This document shows, in pieces, positions 1-8,924 of a DNA stretch of 64,000 nt (position 1 is its first letter; the number at the start of each line of letters is the position of its first letter). Origin of the DNA: Paraescarpia echinospica (lineage: Eukaryota; Annelida; Polychaeta; Sabellida; Siboglinidae); NCBI GenBank assembly GCA_020002185.1, contig CM034544.1, positions 36,604,253 to 36,668,252 of the forward strand. The letters are read 5' to 3'. A model generated the notes under the pieces. The model did not search any database, was not told the DNA's origin, and worked only from the letters and a program-made list of their open reading frames with translations. Made by a program: the position numbers and the translations under genes.

Positions 1-1505
1 AAGGTCAACGCATATGAGAAAGAACGATTATCGTGAACAAGCAACAAAGAACGAGGAAAATTTAATAAAATTTATTACAAGATATCTTCCTTTTGGTAAA
101 TATCTCGATTAACAAAATAAACAGAATAAAGAAATCCCGTAACCAAATCTTAATAGAACATAATAAACAATAACACTGAATCTTTCGATTATCAAATTCC
201 ACTTCCTTTCTAAGGTGGATTATACCGCTACACGACCATACACTAGGCGCCAATTGTTATCTAAGAATAACTCCCATAATATAAATACACAGTATAAGGT
301 AGTCCTCGCGGACTCTCATTACAGCAATATGTTACAACACACACATATATTTATATATATGTGAATACTTCATGGGTAATAATACCTCACTTCAAAACCC
401 ACAGATAACTACTAATCATAATACAGCAAATAATAGATACGTTCAATCAGAAAATAAACATTTATACTGGGCTAGTCCCATCTCGAATATATACGAACGT
501 TTGTTGAAGTCAACACGCCGAGCTCGGAACACAATTAGAACGGTGTATCTCGGGCGCACGAGTGATGATGCCGGGCACTTGACGATTGCCGTCGTACGCC
601 GCGTATTCTCGAGTCGCGTCCGTTCAGTGATCGCACGGTCGCAGACGATTGCGAAGTCAGTTGAATACGTTCAACTGAAAGACGAAGCCGGGCAGTAGAC
701 GCTTACCGCCGGCCGCTACGAATTCGAACGAGAGGTCTTGTTTTGTCGCAAACGATCGAGAAGTCGGATGAACGGGTTTGCGCGAATGACGACGCCTGGC
801 AGTATACGTTTACCGCCGGCCGCTGCGAGTCGCATTCGGTCAAGCTTTCTGACGATGTCGCTGTGAGACCGCTGTTCGAGGATGGCCCAAGTTGGGTGAG
901 CGCGTCGCGATTATCGCTCATCGACGCAAATACGTTGGGGCCGACCGGAACGTTGTCTCAAAGTACTGCTGACGTGGCGGCATGGTTTCTTCGAAATTCG
1001 ATCGAATAGTCACTCTGGACACTGAATATTACACACACACAAGCTTGGGAACGTAACCCATGTTAACGATTCCCACCATGCTTTACGACTTTCCTTGCCA
1101 TTCTCTTGGCAGCAGGGCAACCTGTCTCGTTCAACCCTGGATCTGTCCCAGTCCTTCGCCAGCGCCCAGATGGCAAAATGCGTACAATAAACGTTTATAT
1201 AAGCAGACCTAATTACACATCATATGACAGGTTTCCATAATTTCTATTGGCTAATGTAATATACAATTCAAACTAGGCATTGTGGAACACCCTCTCTAAG
1301 ATTACAGTGAAACCACCTGCTTGCCTAGAAACACTAGCAACAGAATACCACGCTTTACTGAGCGCATCTGCAACCGAGTTGCTGTAATTACGTAACTAAG
1401 GCGGTTGGTTAACAATATGTCTAACTACTGGCTTGACCTTCCTCATTTATAAAATTAAACCTCAGGAAAGTAGATTAAACATTCAGAAATAGCAGAAATG
1501 CTACA
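1..1505 (-). repeat. 3' LTR of the Gmr1-like element (truncated by window start)
   Basis: Positions 1 to 291 match 6908 to 7198, and about 288 to 1505 match 18017 to 19236. In minus orientation the LTR begins TGTAGCATTT at 1505, directly after a polypurine tract. About 63 bp of its far end lie beyond the window. A reverse-strand AATAAA occurs near 69-74, as expected for an R/U5 region. Open frames at 372-698 and 743-1009 fall inside the LTR, differ in length between the two LTR copies, and are not called as genes. Confidence 0.9.
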
Positions 1506-1520
1506 TTACCCCCCGCTAAG
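1506..1520 (-). promoter_or_regulatory. Polypurine tract
   Basis: On the minus strand the sequence CTTAGCGGGGGGTAA immediately precedes the TG start of the 3' LTR. This is the expected site and composition for plus-strand primer selection in an LTR retrotransposon. Confidence 0.8.
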
Positions 1521-1692
1521 AATCTACTTCCTGAACAAAAGTATTAAGAAATAAATTCAATACACTAATTTAATACATTACATTTAATACAATAAATAAC
1601 CTGGCGATCACTCGCCGAACTAGTAACTATCTAGTTGCACAACATTGTTTTATGACACTTCATTGTCTCAACTAATTTGATGGAACCTACAT

Positions 1693-3315
1693 CTATTCCA
1701 TTCGGCTTAGGTAGTCTGCACCTATGTTATCTGTTCCAGGGATTGACTCTACCCGGAAACGGTAGGGTTGGACTTTAAGAGCCCATCGCATAACGCGATT
1801 GTTTGTCAACTTCGCAGTGTTTAGGAATTTCTGGGATCGTTGATCACACTGCACAATGAAACTTCGCCCATATAGGTATAAGTGAAATTTCTCGAGTCCG
1901 CAAACAATTGCCAGACATTCTCTTTCTACTACGGAATATCGCCTTTGCGTGGAATTGAGCTTCTTGCTCGCAAACGCGACTGGGAATAAAACTCCGTTAT
2001 TCTCTTGGAGTAACATTGCTCCGAGTCCGGTATCGGACGCATCTGTACGCAAGACAAAGGGTCTGTTTACGTCAGGCAATTTGAGGATAGGCGCCTTACA
2101 CAGGGCCTGCTTCAGTTGAATGAAGGCCTTATCCGCCTCATCATTCCAACTTACCTTGTTAGGCTGTTTTGCCTTTGTGAGATCAGTCAATGGAGCCGCG
2201 ATTCTGGAATACCCATTAACAAACTTCCGGTAATATCCTGCTAAACCTAGAAAAGACCTCACTTGTTTCTTCGTGGTAGGAATGGGCGCATTCCTAATCT
2301 TGTTTACCTTGTCTTCCTGGGTCTTCACTTCTCCTTGTCCTACTTGGTGTCCCAGGAAATCGACGGATTCAAACCCAAGATAACACTTCGACGGTTTTAT
2401 AGTGAGACCCGCTTGTTTCACTCGGACGAACACTGCTCGCAGTGTTGATAAGTGATCGGCCCATGTTGAGGTGTGAATCAATACATCGTCAACATAATTG
2501 GTAACACCACCGAGGCCATCTAAGAGTATGCGCATCATGCGACTGTACGATGCGCCGCCGTTGACTAGACCGAAAGGCAAGACGCAGAATTGGAACAACC
2601 CTTGGGGGGTACAAAATGCGGTTTTCTCCTTATCTTCCGGTTCCATCCTTATTTGCCAGTAGCCTTTGCAGAAATCTAGTTTGGACAAGTACCTATCCTG
2701 CCCCACCTCAGCCAAGATAGTATCGGGATTTGACATAGGTTCTGCATCGAATTTAGTAACCTTGTTTAACTGGCGAAAATCTACTGCCGGTCTGTATGTG
2801 GAGTCAGATTTACGAATTAGTAACAAAGGCGATGAGTACGGTGAATGAGATGGCTCAATCACGCCCATTTCTCGCATCTTCTCAACCTCCTGTTTTACCA
2901 CTCCCAACTTGGCTAATGGAATAGGGTACGGTTTGCATCTCACGGGACTAGAGGACGTTACCTCAATGGCATGGGACAAGAGACTAGTTTGCCCCGGAGT
3001 GCTCGAAAAGATGGAAGGAAATTCTTCCATTAGCTGTTTCAAGTCTCGTGTCTGATTAGGTGATAAACTATCACTCACATGGACGTCCCCAAGGTTGTCC
3101 TCTCTCTCAGGAATGGGAAAATCCTCACCAGTCTCACAATCAGGTTGTTCTTCGACAACAGCAGCTAAACCTAGCATCTCCACATTACCTCTCTCATAGT
3201 ATTTCTTCATCATGTTGATGTGGAAGAGTTTACGATTATCTCCGATCTTTACCCGATAATCGTTTATCCCCACTCTCTCTATCACCTCATATGGACCCTT
3301 CCATTGCATGAGCAA
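1693..3315 (-). pseudogene. pol: Integrase C-terminus + reverse transcriptase + RNase H (pol, distal part)
   Basis: About 540 codons are open, ending in TAG at 1693-1695. The first ~50 residues are an integrase C-terminal GPY/F-type module (QWKGPYEV...NDYRV), so integrase runs directly into RT. RT follows, with LDFCKGYWQI, the PFGL block and a YVDD catalytic box at 2485-2496. RNase H follows with TDASDTGLGAML and the ERECLAIV block. The frame is the same as the integrase segment upstream, but in-frame stops separate them: TAG at 3517-3519, TAA at 3361-3363 and TGA at 3355-3357. The apparent start at 3315 is only the first start-like codon after those stops, not a real N-terminus. The RT and RNase H catalytic motifs look intact. 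Confidence 0.88.
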
Positions 3316-3516
3316 CTTGTTTGAATCAGTGGGGAGAAGGATGAGGGCTTTGTCTCATACTTATAGGGTTCTCATCTTGGCCTTTCGATCAAAGTGTTCC
3401 TTATACCGGTCTTGAGAATTCCTAAGATTCTCTCTAGCTAGTTCGCAAGTTGATTCTATCCGATTACGGAGATCTACTACGTACTGGTACGTTTCTACTA
3501 GCTCATCGTCTGGTTT

Positions 3517-4551
3517 CTAATTCTCCCATATCTCTCTAAGAATCATCATAGGCCCCCTGACTGTCCTTCCATAGAGTAACTCAAAAGGGGAAAATGTCAT
3601 GCTCTCCTGGGTTGCTTCGCGGTATGCAAACATGACAGGTTCCAGATACCGATCCCAGTCTCGTGGACGTTCAGAGCACATCAGCCTTAGCATCCGTTTT
3701 AAGGTACCGTTCCATTTCTCTACCAATCCATTTGCCATGGGATGGTAAGGAGAAGAGTGGACTTGTTGGATAGAGAGTAACCTAGCTACCTCGGTCATAG
3801 TTTTTGACACGAACTGACTTCCATTATCGCTGAGTACTACTTTAGGCAGACCCACCCTTGAGAAAATCTTCAGAAGAGCCTCTGCTATCGTTTCCGTGTG
3901 GATATTCGACACTGCTACCGCTTCTGGGTATCTAGTAGCAAAATCTACCAGGGATAAGATCCACCGATTACCTGTCTCTGTCACTGGGGTTATGGGACCA
4001 ACCAAATCTATCGCAACTTTTTTAAAGGGCGTGTTTACGATGGGGATCATCTGTACAGGAGTCTTAGGGACATTGCCTCGACTAACGGTCCTCTGACAGA
4101 TGTCACATGACTGGCAGAATATGTGGACATCACCCACTATCCCTGGCCAGTAGAAGTTAAGGAGGATTCTGTCTAGCGACTTCCTAATTCCCTGATATCC
4201 AGATAGGATGGTTTCATGTCCTAACGTCATGACTCGATTGCGCAAAACTCGGGGATCTACTAGTTGTTTCACAGTCTCACCATCTTTCTCTTTCTGAAAC
4301 AAGCGATAAAGGAGCCCCCTTTTGAGCACGAATTGACTTGTTTGTTCTCCCTTAGGTTTCCCTTTAGTCACTTCAGCCGAATCAAAGCATTTCTTTAAGG
4401 TCTCATCCCCTTTTTGCTCTCTCAAGAAATCATCGGCAGATATACTCGCACCAACAACTTGAGGCACTATCAAAGGTTTTGTGGGTTTAGAAAGGCGCTC
4501 CCGTTGAGCACGGGTTTCTACAGAACAACCGGTGACTGGGGTGTCATTCAA
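3517..4551 (-). pseudogene. pol: Integrase zinc-binding and catalytic core (pol, proximal part)
   Basis: This segment catalyses strand transfer of retroelement cDNA. The DD35E triad is visible: Asp in VAIDLVGP (4006-4008), Asp in LSDNGSQF (3826-3828) and Glu in GLVEKWNG (3718-3720), with exactly 35 residues between the last two. The N-terminal zinc finger keeps its Cys pair (CQSCDICQ), but the second His of the usual GHxG is Tyr (codon 4195-4197), consistent with a single C-to-T change that would weaken zinc binding. It ends at an in-frame TAG, and the same frame resumes downstream into the GPY/F module and RT. At its upstream end it is in a different frame from protease, overlapping the protease stop by a few bases; either a programmed shift or an indel would explain this. 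Confidence 0.88.
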
Positions 4552-5090
4552 AGGGGTCTCACCAGTAACGGGGACACCATCTGATTGGTTCCTCGAAAAG
4601 GAGAACCTTCACAGGGTAAGGGACAGGGCAAATTTTGTTCATCAACGTTGCCAATGACTAAGTCATAAACGGGGTTGTTTAGACATAGGGCTTCAATTTT
4701 TCCTGTGAAAAAGGGAGTTCTCACATAGCACCGGGCAGTTGGGACTTCAACGACGGATCGGTCCATCAGCATAAGGACTTTGGTTTTCCCAGTTAACTGA
4801 TTCTCCGGAACTAGGCTACGTCGTACAACGACTCCGTTACACCCGCTGTCGCGTAGTACTTTCACTGGGGATCCCCCCACATACCCCTCGACAACAGGTA
4901 AGTTACAACCGTTTTCATGTTGTACACAAGCACTAGCAATTACGGGGATCTTACATCCACATTGCAAGGTGACATCAGTCCCACCCACAGGACATTGGTG
5001 ACTAGGGGAATTCTGGTTTAGCACAACTGCACAATTCCCAACCACTGGTTTCATCCTTTGCGGTGGAGGATTCCTATTCTGCACTCCCAC
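4548..5090 (-). CDS. Retropepsin-type aspartic protease segment
   Basis: About 180 codons in the gag frame. The active-site Asp-Ser-Gly lies at 4842-4850 (LRDSGCNG), followed about 65 residues later by YDLVIGNV, the hydrophobic-Gly segment typical of retropepsins. The segment continues directly from the zinc knuckle encoded just upstream, so 5090 is not a true start; protease is probably made as part of a gag-protease polyprotein. It ends at TGA 4548-4550, after which integrase continues in another frame. Confidence 0.78.
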   Translation of the reverse strand: MGVQNRNPPPQRMKPVVGNCAVVLNQNSPSHQCPVGGTDVTLQCGCKIPVIASACVQHENGCNLPVVEGYVGGSPVKVLRDSGCNGVVVRRSLVPENQLTGKTKVLMLMDRSVVEVPTARCYVRTPFFTGKIEALCLNNPVYDLVIGNVDEQNLPCPLPCEGSPFRGTNQMVSPLLVRPL

Positions 5091-5246
5091 TGTACACTGT
5101 CTTGCGATGTGACCTGGCCGATTACAAAGGAAACATGTACGCGGCGGAGGAACGGGCCGCGGGGTAGGGGTAGAAATAGGGTACCTCCCCTCCCCTGATC
5201 TACTTTTCGGGACGGGTGAAGGGACGGGAGTGGGTCGGACTCGGTC
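5091..5246 (-). pseudogene. Nucleocapsid segment of gag with CCHC zinc knuckle
   Basis: Read in the gag frame, this stretch encodes a Pro/Arg-rich linker and one CX2CX4HX4C zinc knuckle (CFLCNRPGHIARQC, 5094-5135). It is cut from the rest of gag by TGA at 5247-5249, a likely CGA-to-TGA change. It joins in frame to protease. Confidence 0.8.
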
Positions 5247-6203
5247 TCAACGATTTTCCCGTTTACCATATGATAAATGGGCATCTGTAAATGTTCTCAC
5301 CAACTCTAACAAATTATCTTTCCCCATCGGTTTGTGTTCTCTCAGAAACACGGACAGTTCCCTAGGGCACATAAACAAGAATTGCTCTCTCAGAATGAGT
5401 TCCTTAAGGCCCTCGAAAGACTCATTAATGTTTGACAAAGAAATCCACTGAGTCAAATAATGCTCCATACGAGCAAAATACTGCGACACTGTTTCGGTCG
5501 AATTTAGAGAACAGGTGTAAAACTTCTTACGAAAATCGCCTACAGTCAGTCGGTACCATCTTAGCAATGCTTGCTTTAACTGGTCATAATCGTTGGCCAC
5601 GGAAATCGGGGAACGGGAATAAACTCCCAGTGCATGACCAGTTAATAATGCGCTCAGAAATATAGCGTAATTCTCGCGCTCCCAACCCTGGTTTTCCGTA
5701 TATCTTTCAAAGCGGTGGAGATAGGCATCAATCGAATCCCTGTCTTCGTTAAAACAGGGTAACGGAGGACTACGGACTCCCTTAGTAATGGCTGAAGCAT
5801 TACTCACCGAATCTCGGTTCTCTAAGGTAGTAGCCTCGTTCTGGAGCCTGGCCATCTTTTCTTCATGCTCCATTTCACGCTCGCGTATATCGGCCTGCCT
5901 TGCAGCCTCCTTTTCTCGGAGCTCGGCCTGGAGCCTCTCCTTCTCCATATCAGCCTGGAGCCTCTCTTTCTCCATATCAGCCTGGAGCCTCTCTTTCTCC
6001 ATATCAGCCTGGAGCCTCTCTTTCTCCATATCAGCCTGGAGCCTCTCTTTCTCCATATCGGCCTGCAGCTTCTCTTTCTCCGCCTCGCGAGCGGCCTGTC
6101 GCTCAGCCCGGGCGGTTCCTTGTTCATCACGAACAAATGCCTGAAGTTCGGGACCTGTTAACCCTAACTTCTCGCCTAACTCAATTAATTGAGCAAGATC
6201 CAT
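5247..6203 (-). CDS. gag: Gag (matrix/capsid) with coiled-coil repeat
   Basis: A 318-codon frame beginning ATG (MDLAQLIELG) about 620 bp inside the primer-binding site. Residues ~35-110 are a highly charged coiled coil made of 9-residue repeats. Residues ~150-310 are a capsid-like region with FERYTENQGW, LSALLTGHAL and a C-terminal EQFLFMCPRELSVFL block. That block resembles the SCAN fold, which published work derives from Gmr1-like gag; this supports the clade assignment. The frame ends at a TGA that probably interrupts an originally longer gag including the zinc knuckle just downstream. Confidence 0.85.
   Translation of the reverse strand: MDLAQLIELGEKLGLTGPELQAFVRDEQGTARAERQAAREAEKEKLQADMEKERLQADMEKERLQADMEKERLQADMEKERLQADMEKERLQAELREKEAARQADIREREMEHEEKMARLQNEATTLENRDSVSNASAITKGVRSPPLPCFNEDRDSIDAYLHRFERYTENQGWERENYAIFLSALLTGHALGVYSRSPISVANDYDQLKQALLRWYRLTVGDFRKKFYTCSLNSTETVSQYFARMEHYLTQWISLSNINESFEGLKELILREQFLFMCPRELSVFLREHKPMGKDNLLELVRTFTDAHLSYGKRENR
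5925..6086 (-). repeat. 27-bp minisatellite inside gag
   Basis: Six near-identical 27-bp units encode the 9-residue repeat ADMEKERLQ. The unit is a multiple of three, so copy-number changes keep the frame and only alter coiled-coil length. Confidence 0.9.
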
Positions 6204-6820
6204 GTTTGCAAACTAGTGCAACACACGAAACAATCACTAAACGGATATCACGTTTAAGTAATACACAAGGTCAATCACCTATAAACCACAAAAGTGCTAG
6301 CTACGCTACAACACTCCACACAATCTTCTCATAAGACTGGAATAATGAAATCACTATACGATTTCATCCACGCCGTGTCAACTATCAACACACGGAAATT
6401 CTGTGAGACTTTAATCTACCCAATGCCAACTCGGCAATTGCAACATGTAATTCAACTTCCTCGTACAGCTGAAAAATAACAAAGCTCCTACTTACAATAA
6501 TTATACGATTAATTCATGGTCCTTTACTGCTGCAATAAACAAGTCTAATGTCTCAAAACGTGAATGACACACTATCAATGTAAAGAGAAATATGGGACTT
6601 AGAATTATGTCCGGGCAGAAACGACAAGGGGCATGTGAATTACCCTACACTACAGCTACTGGAATAGATGTAGGTTTCGTCTCTAGCCACGGAACAACGC
6701 TGACACTCCACGGAACCAGAGTGCAGCTAAGTTCTCACGCATGTTCTATGTTGCCGTCACGTGTTACCCGCAATTCATAGCGTTGACCGAAGGTGTTATT
6801 TTAATTTTCCCCTCGCCGGA

Positions 6821-6840
6821 ATCCCGCGTACGAGCCCCCA
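6821..6840 (-). promoter_or_regulatory. Primer-binding site, tRNA-Pro-like
   Basis: Minus-strand TGGGGGCTCGTACGCGGGAT begins 4 nt inside the LTR end (GTGACA at 6845-6850). Its first 11 bases fit the 3' end of tRNA-Pro; the rest fits imperfectly with an apparent small insertion. Confidence 0.6.
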
Positions 6841-6844
6841 ATTA

Positions 6845-7198
6845 TGTCACGGATTAGCGAGGTCTCCGTACACTAGATGGCTCAGTCTAGTAGGGTTCTT
6901 ATATATCAAGGTCAACGCATATGAGAAAGAACGATTATCGTGAACAAGCAACAAAGAACGAGGAAAATTTAATAAAATTTATTACAAGATATCTTCCTTT
7001 TGGTAAATATCTCGATTAACAAAATAAACAGAATAATGAAATCCCGTAATCAAATCTTAATAGAACATAATAAACAATAACACTGAATCTTTCGATTATC
7101 AAATTCCACTTCCTTTCTAAGGTGGATTATACCGCTACACGACCATACACTATGCGCCAATTGTTATCTAAGAATAACTCCCATAATATAAATACACA
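6845..7198 (-). repeat. 5' LTR, inner piece
   Basis: Positions 6908-7198 match window positions 1-291. In minus orientation the LTR ends in ...TGACA at 6845, next to the primer-binding site. The LTR is broken at 7198/18017 by the foldback insertion. Confidence 0.88.
7195..7198. repeat. Target-site duplication CACA (left)
   Basis: CACA immediately left of the foldback element; the matching copy is at 18017-18020. The intact LTR has a single CACA at 288-291. Confidence 0.75.
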
Positions 7199-7338
7199 TT
7201 AGTAGTAAAGGAGGTTAAGTACCGCGTACGGTGTCGCGTCGCGGAGGAAGAGGAAAGTACCCGGATGTAGGTCAAGTACCCGGATGCAGGTCAAGGTCAA
7301 AGGTCAAGTACCCGGATGTAGGTCAAGGTCAAATGTCA
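7199..7338 (+). repeat. Outer terminal inverted repeat, left
   Basis: Mirrors 17870-18016. It contains three direct GTACCCGGATGTAGGTCAAG-type motifs that could serve as subterminal protein-binding sites; that role is inferred from arrangement only. Confidence 0.85.
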
Positions 7339-7339
7339 C

Positions 7340-7870
7340 GCGGCGCCACTGTCGGAATTTTTCGGGACTAAAATAGCGCCACCTGGCGGATAGTTGGTGA
7401 ACTAAATATTTCCCGCCAAAACAAAAAAATAGCGCCACCTAGCGGATAGTTGGTGAAACTATAATAGCGCCACCTAGCGGATAGTTTGTGAAACTAGAAT
7501 AGCGCCCCCTGGCGGATAGTTGGTGAACTAAAATATTTCCGGCCAAAACTAGAATAGCGCCCCTGGCGGATAGTTGGTGAATTAAAATAGCGCCACCTAG
7601 CGGATAGTTGGTTAAACTAGAATAGCGCCCCTGGCGGATAGTTGGTGAACTAAAATATTTCCGGCCAAAGCTAGAATAGCGCCCCTGGCGGATAGTTGGT
7701 GAATTAAAATAGCGCCACCTAGCGGATTTTTTCGGAACTCAAATATTTCCCGCCAAAAGTAATTTCCCGCGAAAACTATAAAAGCGCCCCTTGACGGATA
7801 GTTGGTGAATTAAAATAGCTCCCCTGGCGGATAGTTTGTTAACTAAAACAGCGTCCCCTATCGGAATTTT
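7340..7870 (+). repeat. Subterminal array with GCGCCACCTAGCGGATAGTT core, left
   Basis: About a dozen degenerate units of 30-60 bp share the core TAGCGCCACCTAGCGGATAG, separated by TTGGTGAACTA and TTTCCCGCC segments. The mirror array is at about 17480-17865 with a different unit order and number, so the arms have diverged or recombined here. Confidence 0.85.
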
Positions 7871-8202
7871 TCGGTACTAATTATACATGTGGTGTCATCT
7901 TGTGGACAAGTTGTAAACTAAATGTTCTAGTACTGCAAATATTCGTGTCTCTTGCACGCTTGCGTGCAATAGAGCCCCCTGACGGGTACATCACGAACTG
8001 CAAACATCATCCCCTAGTGGACAAGTGAGCGAACCACATATGAGTACTGCAAATATTCGTGTCTCTTGTTTTTTCTCGTCCATAAACACCTGGTGGATAT
8101 ATAATCATCAACTGGACTGCTGGTGCTCCACCTGCACCAGCAGTCCGCGCTTGTGTACATTCTACTCAGCAGTCCGTGCTTTTGAATTTTCTACAATATG
8201 TG

Positions 8203-8280
8203 ATCTTTCGGCACGCCCACGTGACCTTTATGTTCTGTTCCATAATCTTTCGGCACGCCCACGTGATCTTTATGGTCTGT
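8203..8280 (+). promoter_or_regulatory. Duplicated upstream element with CACGTG boxes, left arm
   Basis: Two direct ~36-bp copies (8203-8238 and 8245-8280) share CTTTCGGCACGCCCACGTGA. Each contains an E-box CACGTG (8218-8223 and 8260-8265). They lie just upstream of the TATA box of the SERTA-like gene. A third CACGTG (8806-8811) lies before the second TATA box, so both promoters share the motif. Confidence 0.55.
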
Positions 8281-8288
8281 GGACTGGT

Positions 8289-8295
8289 TATAAAA
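8289..8295 (+). promoter_or_regulatory. TATA box of SERTA-like gene, left arm
   Basis: TATAAAA lies 45 bp before the ATG at 8340. A start of transcription near 8320 would leave a leader of about 20 nt. Confidence 0.6.
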
Positions 8296-8339
8296 GGCCT
8301 GCGTGCGCTTTTGTGGTCATTATAGCTTACTTCTTGAAA

Positions 8340-8693
8340 ATGGGTGTGAATTCATCTACTGACAACGTCCGAGATATTGCTACCGACAATGACCGATATG
8401 TTGCGGGTAGCAACAAGCGACGACACCCGGTTGCCGACTTTTGTGTCTATCAACCTACCAAGCGACTGTCTCCGTCACTGAGCACATCCGACCACCGCAA
8501 GGAGACACGACGCCTCATGAGGTTGTCTGTCGAGAAACTTCGCGAGATGCGCAAGACTCGCAAGACCCACAACCCGGAGTCTTACCTGCGATGCTTCGTT
8601 CTCGTTAAGAACACACTGTCCAGGATAAAGCACGAACAACAACAACAACATCAACTCGTGTGTTCATCATCATCATCATCATTAGTATCATAA
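8340..8693 (+). CDS. SERTA-domain-like protein, left-arm copy
   Basis: A 117-residue protein. I chose the ATG at 8340 (MGVNSSTDN) because a TATA box sits 45 bp upstream; the frame is open further up to 8025, but that stretch overlaps the promoter repeats. Residues ~57-99 match the SERTA pattern: RRLMRLSVEKL, a spacer, then YLRCFVLVKNTLSRIKHE, i.e. hydrophobic-S-x-x-KL ... LR-x-x-VL-x-x-NTL-x-x-I. SERTA proteins (SERTAD/TRIP-Br, CDCA4) are nuclear co-regulators touching E2F/DP and cyclin-dependent pathways. Upstream basic patches (NKRR, TKRL) could be nuclear-localisation or cyclin-docking motifs; that is inference. The tail is poly-Gln then poly-Ser. It is intronless, and an almost identical inverted copy lies at 16631-16984. 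Confidence 0.6.
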   Translation: MGVNSSTDNVRDIATDNDRYVAGSNKRRHPVADFCVYQPTKRLSPSLSTSDHRKETRRLMRLSVEKLREMRKTRKTHNPESYLRCFVLVKNTLSRIKHEQQQQHQLVCSSSSSSLVS

Positions 8694-8805
8694 GAAAAAT
8701 TCGACGAAATTCCAAGAAACGGTTCTTTTCACAGCCAACCACATTCTCACAAAAGAGTATTAGCTATTCTCATAGGTTAGAAATTTCGTGCTCGTTCGGC
8801 TCGTC

Positions 8806-8841
8806 CACGTGACTTTTCGGCACATTTACTAACTATATAAG
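8806..8841 (+). promoter_or_regulatory. Second promoter-like site facing the 26-bp array, left arm
   Basis: CACGTG at 8806-8811 and TATATAAG at 8834-8841 face the 26-bp repeat array beginning near 8925. No clear protein start follows, so the product, if any, would be a repeat RNA. Confidence 0.45.
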
Positions 8842-8924
8842 CGCGGTGTTTTACCAATCGGATCGTTATTCCTATCACGACGACAGCACGCCTAACATCA
8901 TCATGTTGAAGACACTAAACATTT

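Noticed and set aside
372..1009. Two open frames of 108 and 88 codons
   Set aside because: They lie inside the LTR, and the equivalents at 18101-18738 change length through point mutations; no motif.
5788..6334. Plus-strand frames with Ser/Leu/Pro repeats
   Set aside because: Antisense or off-frame shadows of the 27-bp gag coiled-coil repeat.
8025..8339. Upstream extension of the SERTA-like frame (about 105 extra codons)
   Set aside because: It overlaps the duplicated CACGTG elements and the TATA box, and its right-arm counterpart is shorter with a different upstream sequence.
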